From assembly GCA_023055355.1 (NCBI GenBank), contig JALJCS010000001.1:47807381-47871380 (forward strand): a stretch of 64,000 nucleotides of DNA, written 5' to 3'. Under the pieces are notes generated by a model. It was not told where the DNA came from. It was given only the letters and a program-made list of their open reading frames with translations, and did not search any database. A program made the translations under genes and the position numbers. This document shows, piece after piece, positions 1 to 14,272 of this stretch (position 1 is its first letter; every line of letters begins with the position of its first letter). This DNA comes from Agelaius tricolor (lineage: Eukaryota > Chordata > Aves > Passeriformes > Icteridae).

Positions 1-949
1 TGAAATATAAAGCAGATTTGTTCCAACAGAGGCAAATAGTTTTGGTTATTTTAAGGATTTGGGGACATCTCCACCCAAGAGTTTATTCAAATGGGTCATC
101 TTTTGAGAACAGCAAGTTCAAAAATACAGTAATAACCAAACATACAATTTAAAGATATGCTTGATTGAATAGAACAGATCTTCAGTTTTGTGCATTGCTG
201 TACATCATTTCACCCAATTATTAAAGAAAATTCCTTGAATTTTTCTTGCCAGGCTTCTAATCCAAAATAAACCCTCATTTTTTCATTTTGGCATGCTTTA
301 AAGTTTTTGCAATTACATGTGGAACTGGGACAGTAGGACAAGCCTCAAGGAACTATCAAATGCAACTCTTTCACTCTCCTCTGGCATGACCACCAATACC
401 TTGTCCTGCACACTCCAAAATGCAGAAATCTCTTATGGTTAACTCCCATACCATAGAGGGGGTAGGTGGAAAGAGGATAATGAGCAAAGAAAAATATCCA
501 CCCACTCTTTGGAAGTACACCAATCATTTTGAAAATACTTGCACTTTTCATAATATAATGACATTACCTATGACTAACAAAGAGTCAAAACAGTAAAATG
601 CGTGCCCACTATCAGACACTTTGGTACTGCTTAGAAAGCCCCGTGGTCCTAATTCCCACAGAAACAGATGCAAGCAGAATGAAAGGTCTGAAGCAGCTGG
701 GCCAAGGAATATGTAGTTAGATGACCAAGCAGCCAAGTACCATGAGCTCCAACTTCCCTCCTGTTCCCTAAAGGTAAACCAAGTAACTAAAGGACAACTT
801 CTACTTCCTTCTCATTTACATTTGTGACTCACCTTGAGAAACATCTCCACTTATTTCATAAACTTTGAGATTTGATTTAATTTCCTAGCAACCCTCATAG
901 TACTCTCTCCCAATCAAGGAGCACAGAGGATTGTGTCTCACACACGCTT

Positions 950-1007
950 TTACTTCTGGGCTGGTTGAATACTTTCCTTTACTTCTGGGCTGGCTCAATA
1001 TTTTCTT
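950..1007. repeat. Two-copy 29-bp tandem duplication
   Basis: Two adjacent copies of a 29-bp unit begin at 950 and 979. Both contain the core TTACTTCTGGGCTGG and then diverge slightly. It looks like a local slippage or tandem duplication rather than part of a dispersed element. Confidence 0.8.
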
Positions 1008-4000
1008 TTCCATTCTTCCACCCATTACAAAACTCAAACAATTTCTTTAATTGACGGGAGAGGTGCCACTGGTAAATCCAGTATTTGCGTAAATACCTAC
1101 CCAGACTGTCAACAAAATAAATTCCTTTTTCATCTAAATCAAGGATTTCACTTGTTTACCAATATATCCTTTACTTATAATATTTTAATGACAGTAAGGC
1201 TGAGTATTTCAGCCAGTCCTTAAAATGCTGTTCCAAAACAATTCAATATTGCCACTGTCATTCCTCCTGTTCTCAGGCATGCATTCCCCCTCTCCCTCCC
1301 CTCCTGTGAGTGCCCAATTCTGGCACTCATCTGATTCTCCAGCAAGCCAGTTCATGGAGCAAAATCAGAACAAGGAATAATGTCATGTTAATTTTCTGCT
1401 AGTTTGGCTTTGAGTCAGATGAATGTCAGGGTGAACACAGGGAAAGAAGCAGAGCAAACTTACACTGATCTACAAATCACACTCTTAACATTTCCTAAGG
1501 ACAGTCTTGGAGACGGGAGAAAAATCAAGGTTCTCTCCAACACTAAATCAGACTTTTCTGATTTTACATTGCCTTAGCCCTAGAATAAACATTGAAAAAG
1601 TTAAAAACCTAGCCCAATCACACAAAGCTGCTTCTGGCAGCTGTTACAAACAAGCAACAATGTAGACCTGTAGGGTAAGAGGAAGGAGGAAACATACAAG
1701 TTCTAGAAAAGCAATACAAAGGGTAAATAACAGCAAACCACTTCCTTCAATTGATAACAGCTATAATTAGAAACAACTCTGTCAAAACACAGCACCTGAA
1801 CTTACAGGCAGTAGAGAAGTTTCAGAAAGATTGGTAGGACAACACCAAAAGAGAACCTCCCACCAAGAGTTAGTGAGGAAAAGACCTTTAGCTATGTAAC
1901 ACAGTATGATAAGCAAAAAAATTGGCCACAGAACTCCCCTTTTCTGACAATCCTCTCCTCTAGAAGGTCAATTGAGATCCTTAGATATAAAGGGTGTCCA
2001 TATTAGGAAGAGACTCACAGCTGGGCTGCCATAGTTTTAGGCTAACAAAGCTTTACTTTGTATCCGCAGTTATCTTCACCTGTGAAACTACACTGGCAGA
2101 AATCCCTGGGGTAATAGTGGAGGACTTTTGACAGCTGCCAGAAAAAAGGGGGAAAAGAAAGGGTGAAGTGTGGTAATGGAAAACTAGTTGTTGTTTTCTC
2201 TTTCTTCTCTATTAGTTCCCAAACCAACACATATAAGGACAAACCCAAGAGCACCACTGCAATATTTGGGAGGAAGCCTCTAGTTTCCACTTATTTTCTG
2301 CCAAATTTGTTGTAGTAGAAAATAAACAAAAATCCAGCCAATAACCTCCACCAACACTAAGATGAGGTAACAGACACTGATAGGCATGAGTCAAATAGAA
2401 ATACTCATGGTGGTGCCCATACAACTTGGTTTTCTTGTTGCTTTTCTTCCAAGGCCCTACCTGATGCACAAGTAGAGAAAGCAACAGACAGATATCTAAG
2501 CAGCTATTCCTCTAGCTCCCAGTTAGCTTCCCATACTTATCTTCTTCTAGAATAAGATACAGATTTCCCATCGAGAAACTGATAATATATAATTTTTAAA
2601 ATTGCTATTTTTGTAGGTTCTCCATGTTTCACTATGAACTGTCTTCAAGGAAGATAAGAGTGCCAGTTGTTCTCCATCCTTTTGTTAAGGAAAGGAAAAT
2701 GTAATCACTGCACTTGCTGTTATGTAATGGACTAATACCACTGATCTTTTTTTCTGCATTTTACTCCACACAAGACTGGGGGAAGGGGATTAACAAGGAA
2801 AGGGGAGAGGAAAGCCAGGAGGAGCTGAAATGTCTCCAGCATTCACAGTTTCTGAGTACCTATTGTTTCCTGCCGTTACAACCTTTAAAAGACAACTACT
2901 ACTCCTTTTACAAAGTAACCTATAATCTAGGTTTTTCCTACCTTAAACTAAAATTCCTTACAAGAACCCTGACAACAGATACATACTAACAAGACAACTA
3001 GCTAAGCAAAAGAAAAAATTATTAACTAAGTAACCTGCTCTGAAAAAGGCGGACAAGGGAAAAGAAACGGGAAAGCTGAGAAAGAATAGAAAAGATGCCT
3101 CATGGCACCAGGCGAGTGCTTTTAGCCTTCTAAGGTCTTCCACTTTTTCACATCACTTGGGAAGAAAAAGAATCCAACAGCAGCAGTAAGTTTTACTCAA
3201 GACTAAAATTCACATAAAAAATCCAGAGGACTTGCAACTAAGATTTTGTCCTTGTGTGATCCCTATTCCAAGCCCTCTCTGTAAACTGTGGACAGACAAG
3301 CAGAAGAGAAGTGTAGAAATAAACAATTTCTACTCAGATTTTGACTTCTCACTGTGTTTTCTGGGTATTGCCTGGATATATTTTCTGGATATTGATATCA
3401 GCTGATAGCCTTTTATTAAGGAAAAAAAAAAAAGAGGAAAATATAAAAAGTACATACAATTAAGAAGAACTGTTATACCTCAATGTTTCTCTTCTAATCA
3501 GAAATATAGCCAGAGATTGTGTATTTTCAGGAATCTAAAGAAAGCGGAGAACCCATTTTATGAAAATAAATATTGAACAATAGCATGGTGAAAAAGTACC
3601 TCTGCTAGTCCGGATATCTCTTCACAGCTTTGACATACTAATACATTTCTTGCATTTGCAATAAAGATAAGAGGCCTGTTAATAGAAGTAGACCGACTTT
3701 TGAAAGATAAAATGAACAGTGTCACACAGATAAAGCAGCAAAGGATTTGTAACTATTTAGTTCTGTATTTCACAAGAATTCAATTTTTACTCATCCCAAT
3801 TTTCTAATGTTTGTCCTGCTAAAATACTAAGCTATAGGTTACAGGCAGCATTCTTTAAAGGCAGGCATAATTAAAAAATGCAAATGGGTACTTTTCAGAG
3901 GAACTGGCAAGAACCAAGATATTAAAAAACCCCTCATGCTTTAATTTTGTGGTACCACCACCGTTTCCCCCATAAATAAATAGCAAAGTACTATTCCTTC

Positions 4001-5520
4001 CAATTACATTCTAACAATAGGTTCAGAAAGGATGATAAAGTAGTGACAACAAATTTTTAAGTTCATAAGGCAAACAAAGCTGCACTGCTAGGCTTCTCCT
4101 AAAACAATTTAAAATCCCAGTCAATCCATACATACCGGAAAACAAAGCTACAACAGCCAGAGAAGGTGGCAATAGTAAAACAAAATGAGAAAGGGCTTTT
4201 GAAAGCAGTGAATTTTGACAGTCTGCATAGTCACTGCAGGCATTCTGCAGCATTCATTGACATGACAGTGTAAGGTGATGACTTGCCCTTATCACAAACA
4301 GGCAGCAGCTTGAAGCCACACAGACAATGCTGAAATACTGTTTTATCCAAGACTCTTAAAAACTTCAAACATGAAGACAAATTTCTTTTAACTAACAGGA
4401 TTCCATGCTAGTATAACTCTGGATATTTTTCTAGATTATGTATTCCTCTCAAACTATATTATATTGAGGCAAGTTGCAGGTCTCAATCTCATTTGCATTG
4501 GCAAGAATTTCCTCACTCATTGATGGGGAGTGGAAAAATCCTTCCAGAGAGCTGCCCCTGGCTCTGCACTGAAGAAACATAAGCTTCAGTTTGGCCTGTT
4601 CTTTTGGCTGGTTTCAACAGGAAGGAAGCCTGTAGCTTCATCAACTCTGCTAACTCCATTAGGTGGTACTTGAAGATACTCTTGTCACAGCAATACTACT
4701 GGCAACCAAAACCCCTAAGAAATCAAACAAAACCAATATAATAAACACAAGCAAGAAAACACGAGAGAAACCACAGCCTAAGCTTTAGCTTGAAGAAGTT
4801 GTTGGTATCTGCCAGGCAAGAATCCGAACATGCAGGCCAGATTAGCAACTACTGCTGAGTTCCAAAGTCCATTCAGAATCTGCAACTTAAAGAAAGAGAA
4901 CACCTACACACTAGTTTTAATTTACTGATCTTTAAATGAAGCTTTGTATTCATTAATATGTTTGAATAGCAGATTATAATTTAAGAGATTCACTAGTTTT
5001 GTCTTATAACCACTAAAGGTTATAAAAGGCTCCAACTCCAGGCTACAAATAATGCTCCCTTGTAGTATACAGGCAAAGCATGAACATCATTTCAAAACAT
5101 CTGTTTTGCTATCCTAATTTAGCCACATTTTTCCTCAAGAGTTCAACAAGTGCTGCACCTTTCCTCTCAATCTTTCTCTTTCCATAGTTTACATAACTCA
5201 TTGCACTTACAATTACCTATGAGCCACACTTTGACTAGTTTCAGTGGAACCTGAATTTCCTAATGCACTGCAAAACTGAACTACAGCATTTAAAGATCAG
5301 AAAACTTTAGGAAAAACCCTTTCTTATTGACAAAGAGAAGACTGCTAGGATTCTTGCAGGCACCATCACTTAAAACTAATTAAAATACAGCTGTTGAAAG
5401 CATTTAAGACTCCTTGATTATGTCCAGATAAAAGGAAAAAGATTACTGTTAGCATCTTTCATCCAGGTAGGTCACTAGTGAAGATTTTAGTGGTAGAATC
5501 CACATACATGGGTTCTCTGG

Positions 5521-5574
5521 TGAAGTTAGTTCAACTAATGAAATTAGTTCAACTTATGAAGTTAGTTCTACTTT
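5521..5574. repeat. Three-copy 18-bp tandem repeat
   Basis: Three head-to-tail 18-bp units begin at 5,521, 5,539 and 5,557. The consensus is close to TGAAGTTAGTTCAACTTA, with one to three differences between copies. The unit length is divisible by three, but there is no long ORF around it, so it is a minisatellite-like repeat in non-coding DNA. Confidence 0.85.
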
Positions 5575-8299
5575 TTGAAGGCTAGCTTTTAATTTACACC
5601 ATTTCAGTTGGTGACTCTGTGAACAGCTGCAGTACCACAGTGAGTAAGGATGAATCCTTGAGCAGGTCTTATTTCTCTGTCATAGGACCACTCTCAGGTC
5701 TACAGTTTCATTAGGGGCTTTCATCATCCACAATACCAGCTTAATTAACTCTTATTTCTTCTATGTATCTATTCTTCTGTTTTTTCTACCATATCTCAGT
5801 TTTGCAGAAAAACCTATTTGTGGGCCCTGAGGAAAGGATGGCAAGTCCATGCCCCGTCACTGAACAACCCCTTCATTGTGAAGTTACAGGAGGCCACCAG
5901 ACTGTTCCAGCAGCTCCTCAGCACCCAGGACTTAGTCTCAGCCCAGGAGATCACCTAAGTTTAACAGCAATCTGGTTAATTTTCCAAGCACCCATACAGA
6001 AACTGCCCCGGCTCACAGACAGATGAGACCAGAACAAGGGAGCAGCTGCTTGTGTCAGTGAAAGCAGTCTTCTCTGTTCAGTCACTGCAAAATATCAGTG
6101 GCCCCTGATGCTCACAAACACTTTGTGTTCTTCCATTTTTTACTCTAAACTGCCTATCTCAAAGCCATTTTTTATATTATTTCAAGATTAATTAATGTAT
6201 GAAGAATACTGACAAAATAGCAAAAGTAGTCCTTTCATGGCAGCTAAGGCCTATTTTTGTATCAATAAACCAAAAGAACTCACTCAACGTTGCAGCTCTT
6301 CCAGAAAAACAGCACCATTCTGCACACGTGACCGCACTACACCAGCAATCTCTGCATGCAGACTGCTGTTCCATGGAAGGATGACACTTTCATCCCTCCA
6401 AACCATGCAGCCATGCTGGTACCTATCCCAGCTTTGACAAAACCAATAGCATCAGAACAGTCAAGATACCACATTGTCAAACTGATATTTTTCCTCCACA
6501 GTATGTGTATGAGAGCACTACTGGCAGAAACTATATTTTCCTTTTGATCTGGAAACCACAGGGGTTTTCAGCCTCATGCAGGGGAAAGAAGAAACAATTA
6601 ATGAGTATTTTCTCTGAACCTTGCTGCTTAACACAGGAGACTGGAAAGAACAGGAATTTCCACAATTCAAACGACAGCTTTCACCTGCTGCTTACAATTT
6701 ATTTTATTCTCCTTCACCACATATTGTGGAAGAGGAACAAAAAAAAGTGTTGCACTTTACGCATGGAAAAGAAAGATCGACTTGTGCTTCTTGTAGAGGC
6801 ACAAAAACGGATCCTTTAGCAACTTTTTTTACATATACATTCATACTATATGATGCAAAACAAAATTACATATGTATTTTTAAGAAATTGCTTGTGGTCA
6901 AATTTTCCTTGTGTTCAACTCATCTCATTCAGAGTGAAGCCCCAAGTGTGTCACAGATGTGATCCACTCTGATAACCAACTCTCAGCTTTGATACACCAA
7001 CCTCTTCCCTAAGCAGCTACCAATGAGTACAAGCTAGTGAGGGTCTAACTCAAGCAATCTCATACCTCCTCTATGAGTTTTCCAGGCAAATATTAAAAGT
7101 AATGTCAAAACATCACTAAATGAATTACAGCTATCAAAGACAGTTTTAATTAATATTTAAAGACTGGAAAATTTAAAATTACTGGAGAACTAACAGGCCT
7201 AATAAATGAAAGATAAAAATACTTTGCTAAATGTCTTTGTCTGATCCAATATATGTTCCTAGGTAAACAAATTTTTTATTCATGGGACTACAAACTCTTC
7301 TAGGACTGACTTATTTGATAAATATTTATACACTGCTTTGCACAAAAGGGCCTAATACACATTAAACTCTAGTCAATACAATATAATAATCTGGTATTGG
7401 AAGTTATTACAGTAAGACAGTTTTAAATACACAACTTTTTGCATACAAAATAATCTTATCCCCATTTACCAAAGACAAGAGTGGTACTTAAGAAAAAAAA
7501 AAGAGCAAGACACCAGATTTTTTTACTGCTTTGTACTTATCAACCTAAAATGCCTTTTTAAGCACACTTTTGCTGAGCCCCTGGAGATTGTCTATTCGCA
7601 GGCTTAAGGCTGTTAGACTTAAGAAGGCTCTTTAAGAAGGATAACCTACTATTCCCTTTGAAAAACAAATGCTTGTTCAACAAATGGAAGTTGCAGTTTG
7701 AACCAGTTGAGTGACTAGAAAGAAATTGAAGTAGAGAACTCAAGATATTTTTTTTTCTATCGTTCTCTCAGGAAAGCCTAATTGAAGCAGGGGCAAACTT
7801 AGCAATGGTACTGTGAAGAAGAGACAAAATGGGAATGAAATGACACGTGCTGAATGAGTCTCTTAAGAAAGATTAGAACAAAAAGAATGGCAAAGTCACG
7901 TATAAGCAAGAGGCACTAATGTTTCAGCTATAAAGTGTAGATCAGCATGCCTAGGCAAGGTAAATGCAGAGGATATGAATGACCAGATTTCCTCTTTTCT
8001 AGCTCACCTACAAATATGATACAATGTCAGTAAAGGAGCTGAAAGAGATAAATTCTGCATGACAGATATTTCGAAGAGTAAAGAAAAATTAAACAGAAAA
8101 CCCAAAAAACTATGAGTGCTGTAAAACACAGGAGAGTACTGCAAAGAGATGTGTAGCACAGCACAGATGCAGGGAGGGGAAACTTCAGCTCTTAAGAGTT
8201 TAAACACAACATGAATCAACAAAAGATGCAATTACAGACCACACTGTACAACTTAAGTATTTCTTTAATTTTGTGCCTTTCCCCCTATATATAGATAAA

Positions 8300-8366
8300 T
8301 TTTAGTTAAAATAGTTAGTTTTAGTTAAAATAGTTAATGTTAGTTTAATTTTAGTTAAAATAGTTA
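8300..8366. repeat. AT-rich repeat with three identical 18-mers
   Basis: The 18-mer TTTTAGTTAAAATAGTTA occurs exactly three times, at 8,300, 8,319 and 8,349. The first two copies are 19 bp apart and the third is 30 bp further on, with an extra partial unit between. Exact identity in otherwise ordinary sequence suggests recent slippage. Confidence 0.85.
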
Positions 8367-11300
8367 ATTTTTTTCTACCTGGGGAAATGAGGCTTAGGAC
8401 TTACACATGGAAAGACTTTTCTGCATTTCTAGCCTTCAGTACAACACAGAAATCAATTTCCAGAACACCAACAGCTTCAAGAAGAGAGATGATTTATATG
8501 AATGTACATGTCTCTCACAGCTCCTGAGGCATCAGATCAGTAACTAATGTCTGTGGTGTAGTTAAATTTTGAAACTTAATGTATTTTTTTAGTTACTTTA
8601 CTAAACCTGTCTCATTTACCCTGTTAAAAAAGGCATTCTGAGAACATGCTGATAAACTGATGAATAAGCATGGGATTTTTACACACAGTGTAATTTCCTT
8701 TGAAAAATGCATTCTAAAGCCCTAGCTTTGACAGTCTCTAAGAGTTACTCCTTAAACATATTTATGCTTGATCTTTCTACAAGTCACTTATGAAAACACC
8801 TGATAACACGAAAGCATATTCTTGAAAAATAAAGACAGGCTGCAGCAAATAAAATTAAACGGTTGCTGTTAAAGAGTATTTCCCATCTGCCAGCGAATTC
8901 TTACACACTTTTACTAGCATTGTGGACAAAATAGAAGTGTACCAGGCAAATACTTATTTCTAGACTCAAAAAACTCCATAAAATCTTTAGACTGTAATAA
9001 ATCTATATTAAAAAGCAAATAATTTCAGGTTTACTAAAACAATTTGATACTACCATGGCTCACCTTCACAAATAAATCAGTTAGACCTGGGAGTTCATCA
9101 CATGTACCATTGCATGCAACAGCCCACAGAGACATGACTGAAGTATACTACCAGCATGGAACCAACATGTAAGTGACATTACCTAAAGAAACTCTAACTA
9201 TACACGATGTAACAATAATGTTTTTGATGGTGTATTTTGAGAAAAACATGTATGTCTTACACACTTACGTGACTCCTCCCTTACTCATGCACATTCTTGC
9301 CCCTTGCTGCTTCACACACTGTGCCAGTCTGGGCACTCCTGTTGAATCAGATCCACACAAACACAAGAGCAGCCACAGCCCAAGAGGCTCTGTCATGAGT
9401 GGAAGCAACAATATCATCAAATCTTTTTTTTTTCAGTCTTCATCTTCTTAAGAACCTATTTTAATGAGATTTTTCTTCAGGATGCTGTCCCAAAAAGTGC
9501 AGAAGTAATCGAGTCTCGTTACCCAGATTTCTCTGTGTCTCAGCCATGCCCTTGTGCTCCAATTAGTCACATTCCACCTCTATCCCAGACGCCTATTATC
9601 TTACCACTCTCTCCCAAGCACTGGCCACAATATACTTAACCTCTCACATCCTCTAACTACTGACTGGAGAAAAGAGTACAGCACTTCATACCTGCTTCTT
9701 ACTCCACAGACAACTGGCAGCTAAGTACAGGTAACTGCTAAATTCATGCAAAACTTTCCCCTAAAGAGATGATCTTAATGAAGCCATCAACTTTAATGAG
9801 TTTTTGTTCAACATTATTATAATGTAAAATCTTTCACACCTTGACCCCTTGGCTAATTTCTCTGCTGAAATTTTGATGTGCTCAAAATTTACTGAGACAC
9901 AAGATTAAATGAAATATGATTGCTCAAGATTTGTGACTTTAGAAAAGCAAATTAAAGACAGTTAATCACTACACAAACATATTAAACCAGCAACTATTTC
10001 TTAAAAACCCCTACAGAAAATAGGTGCATCTCAACATTTTATCCCCAAGAGAACAGCTAATTCTGAACTCCCAAACTGCAAAAATTTATTTTCTAGCACG
10101 TCCAGTTAACTAATGCTTCTTAAAGAAACTGCATTTATGTGTTTTGTTTGTCCTTTTAATAACTACTTGCATCCTCTGATTATTTTCAAGTGCATTTTAA
10201 AGGAATACAAAATCCCACAGATAAAAAGGATTCTACAACTTTTGTGAAAACTGGCAGCTTTGTAGAAAAAAGTAACTTGAATTCATGCTTTCAATGAGAG
10301 TAAAAGCAGGTTGAATTCTGCCTTCTCCATTGGCAGCCTCAGAAGACCAGGCAGCCAGCACCACATAGCACCAGATTTGATTAATTCTGGAACAAGCATA
10401 GGATACTTTGCATTTAAGTGGTAATCTACCTTAAGTTAATCATCAAAGCAGTGAGCATATAAAGTGGCTTTGTCCTATTTTTGGCAAATTCTAGCAAACC
10501 TAACAATAGCATGACTAAAAGGTGTACAGTCCTAGTTGCTTGGGTGATCATTTTTAAAAAATTCACATATACAACCTACATTTTTCTTCTGCTGTGGAGT
10601 ATTCCAATGTAATGCTTTTTTAAACACTAAAGGGAGCACAAGGTTTAAATCCATGCTGAAACACTGATTTTTAAATAATGGAAAAATTAAATTCTGTTCA
10701 TAGTACAACCAGGATCTGGATGAGTTTTAAACCACTCATCACTTAAGACAGCGAAATCTGATCTTCATCTGTGCTTAGAATAGAAAAGAGCTACACATTT
10801 TGCACATTGCTACAAAAATTGATTCCACATAGCATTTTTCTAAGAGTAGAATGCATATTTCAAACAAAAAAAAAGTATTTGTGTGGTAAAATTGTCTGAC
10901 TAGGTATTAACTTACAATTTTTTTAGCACATTACCAAATTATGCTTGACTTCTTGCACCAACAAAAAAACCTAATACATTCTAAAAATATTATGTATTTA
11001 AGTATTCCTTAACTGCACCTATGGCAACAAGAATATAGCAAGTGATGCTGTTCATTTAGCAATGGTCGTGTTCCAAGAATATCATGATACTACACAAAAA
11101 CCCCACAGATCTTTTAACTTTACTCATGTCAGGCTATTTCACTTGGTTTCACTAGAATCCAATTACTACCAATTAAGGAACACCACCTAAAGGCAGTGTA
11201 ACAGAAACCAGAAAACTCAGTAAATGTCTGTATAGCATTTGCAGTAATTTCTTGATTGAGAGTTTTACTTACTGATCAGTTCAATAAAAATAAATCCCTA

Positions 11301-13754
11301 ATTTTATTATAATTAGGATAAATGCCTACAAAAACTTCTGTCAAGGAAAGCATCAATATTATGTCAGTGATTTTCTGCTAAGCATTCTCAAGAGAGGGTG
11401 AAACTGAAACAACTATTATACTGAAAAACACCTGATGACATTGGAAAGTTTATAAAAAAATATTATCCAATCTGACAGCTTTCTTGCTTTCACAGTTGCA
11501 TTTAAATATGTGAAATCCAAACCAGACCAGGTTGCAAAGAAGGGTTCAAGATGCCTTAGAGCATCCAACAGCATTTCTCCTCCTTGAAACAGAAAGCACA
11601 CACTTGCCCAATTGAGATAACCTACTACACCAATGAAGTGAGAAAAACCCAACTTGAATCACTGTATACATTCACGGTAAAAAAATTACCTTTCATGTCA
11701 AACATTTAAATATTTGAGTTTTGAATACAGCTTTAAAAAAATCCAGTTCTGAATCACTGGATTTTTTGTTCTGTTTTCTGTAAAAGCACCAACAGTAACA
11801 TGGTTCAGCATTCCGCTTGCAGCAGTTCAGAAAAGATCAGCCTGATCCCGCAGTCCTAAATTTACAGTCATTTCATAAACTTGAGGTCACGTCTGACCAA
11901 CTTATTTCTTCCAGTGTTTCCAACCATGGAGATCACGATAAGGAAGGCAGCACTTGCAACAGGATGAACAGTAACATAGTTTTATGTTTCAAAATACACT
12001 CTCACAAAGAAATAGTTCGCCAATAGCTCTTTAAGCTACCTAGCAAAAAAAAATCTTTTTTTTCTGAGAATAATCTCTTGAACAGATGACAGGTTTAATT
12101 CTACAAGACTCAAAAAACATACCAGTTACCTATAACACCAAAAACCATTACAAAACAACACAAGACCTTGGCCTTCAAAGCAATGCCATGGTGCAGAAAA
12201 CCACTATCTTCTTCCGTTCTGTCACTGCTGGAAAAGAGAAGTGTCCACCAGGACACTGTCATAGGAAGAGTGCCCATTTTCAAGAATTCTATTATTCTAT
12301 CAGCAGACATAAAGGAAGAGAGTAGAACCATTTGACTTCTCTTGTATTGAGAAAGATAATGGTTTGCATTTCACAAAGATGTGAAAAGCTGGCATAAGCA
12401 AAGGTAGCATAGCACAGCATAGCAAGATGGCACTGCCCCCACACGTAATGACAGGGATGATCTTTATCAAGTATCTCTTAAACACAAAACTGGGATGACC
12501 CAGACTGAGTACCTCCCCCAACCACCTTCCTTACCTCTTCCCCTTTGGAGGCTCTCTCCCCTGTGAAGCAACATGAGAAAAACCACCCAGGTCTTCTCAG
12601 TTTTTACAAGAAATTGAGAATCAACTGAGGCTTCATTATGCGGCAGCACAAATCAAGGTACTATCTACAGTTAAGAATACCCAAGTTTAACATGGGGATC
12701 ACAGTCACAACCGACTGAAATTTTCATTTAAAATGGAGAGCAGGACTCACTGAAGCTGATGACATGTAAGGTGTCAGCGGAACTTCCCTCTTGCCAAAAG
12801 CAGGTACCAGCATACAATTACAGTTGTAGCTGTATACACTCACAACAGTATAGGCAAAGAACAAATAATTGAAATTTGTATGTGAAACACAAATGCCCAA
12901 TTATCTGGCAAATCAATAGCTAAGCTGAAAATTATTCCTGATTTCAGCAAACTGTGGCCAATAGTGAATATAATGCTATTGCTACAGCATCGTTAGCCCT
13001 CCTTATAAAGTAGTGTACAAACTGTACCATTTGGGTGGGTAAAATCATGACATGAACTAATTTGAACAGTCTAAGACTCTGACTTATGCTGATGTTTAAA
13101 AGGCATATGTGAGAGTATTGAAAATTATATGCAGCACAATTTTCAGCGTTCTACAGGTGAACTTCAGAAACTGCTTTATCAAGTCTGTATCAGATATCCT
13201 AAACTTATGACTAGAAAACCACACCTGAAACCCACTCCTTGCTAAGAAGCATCCCTGTGGAATTCCTTTTTTTATGTATGTGCTTACCATCATTAGTACA
13301 GAAACACCCACAGGTCTGGGAACAAACCAGGCCCTGCCGAGCCACCAGGCACAGCACAAAGAACACCAGGTTTCTGCCCTGAAGGCCTTGCCTGCATCTA
13401 ACAGGACTGAGCATTCAGACTTTCATACGAGCCTTCCAATGAATGCGACAGAGTACTACACACCTCCGCAGAGCGTTCCCACGTCTCTCAGAAGGACAAA
13501 ACAGAAAAAGGGAAGAAAACGAGAAGCACTATGCATCTCCACTCTGCAAAACCCCTCTTATCAGAGCCATTTCAAGAATTTCTACTCGACAACTAAATTG
13601 ACTCGAATAATGGAAACCAACGTCCCAAATATACTATATATGGAATCGAGCCCAGGCAGCCCCCGCAAAGACACGGGGCACAACTCCCACCTCAGACACT
13701 CGGGTACTCATCCTCAAATGGCGGAGTCTCGCCCGGCGCACTCACACCTGTCAC

Positions 13755-14040
13755 CTGCCAGGCGCCGGGCCAGCCCCTCCCTCTCTCCTCTCTCTCTCCC
13801 CCTCCCTCCCGCAGCCAGGCGAGCCCGCTGGCAGCTCCCGCCCCTCCCCGGGCAGCCGCAGCCCCCCGATCCCTCCCCGCGTCGGGAAGCTCCAGCGACT
13901 CGCGAAGGAAAATAAGTTTCCATCTCTCTCCGAAAGCCCCGCTGCGCGGAGCCTTCCCGTCCCCGCTCTCCCACCCCGCCCCAGCACGCCGGCAGGAGAG
14001 GGGCGCCGGGGCTGCTCCCTCCCCTCGCACAGGCCTTCCC
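13755..14040 (-). other. Possible alternative first exon, minus strand
   Basis: The downstream half of the CpG island contains two further minus-strand donor-like sites: CAG followed by GTGACA (exon end at 13,755) and CAG followed by GTGTGAGT (exon end at 13,748). A second ATGGCGG motif sits at about 13,718 on the plus strand. This would fit an alternative start and first exon about 300-500 bp downstream of the main one. A 112-codon minus-strand frame (14,030-13,692) runs through it but looks like GC-driven open frame rather than protein. The evidence is splice-site resemblance only. Confidence 0.25.
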
Positions 14041-14222
14041 TGTCTTCCTCACCCTGGCACAGCCCGGGGCGCGCTGAGCGGCCGCGGAAGCCCCGGGCCC
14101 CCCGCCCCTGCCGGCCCCCCGCGCCTCTCCCTGCAGCCCCCCAGGGATGGGACCAGGAAACCGGCCCGGGGAGCCGCCACCAGGCCCGTCTCGGCGGGGT
14201 CAGCCTTACCCTGCTGCCGCTT

Positions 14223-14272
14223 CTCCTCCTCCTCCTCCTCCTCCTCCTCCTCCGCCTCCTCCTCCGCCGCCG
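14223..14272. repeat. CTC/GAG trinucleotide repeat with CCG units
   Basis: About ten pure TCC/CTC triplets begin at 14,223 and are followed by mixed CTC and CCG triplets. On the minus strand these are GGA/GAG triplets ending 12 bp from the proposed splice donor. In the plus-strand frame they give polyproline and in a minus-strand frame polyglutamate; both are by-products of the repeat. The tract is a likely site of length polymorphism. Confidence 0.9.

Larger units (their letters stand above)
1..13690. other. AT-rich non-coding DNA, probable intron 1 of a minus-strand gene
   Basis: No ORF here resembles a known protein and no chain of exons with matching splice sites was found on either strand. 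The longest open frames (about 60-113 codons) have ordinary AT-rich composition and are best read as chance. Because a minus-strand splice donor lies in the CpG island at 14,209, this stretch would be the start of that gene's first intron. By eye the plus strand is richer in A than T over much of it, as expected where the minus strand is the transcribed sense strand, but I did not count bases. It contains short tandem duplications (listed separately) and small poly-A runs, for example near 3,421 and 7,493. Non-coding exons could be hidden here. Confidence 0.5.
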
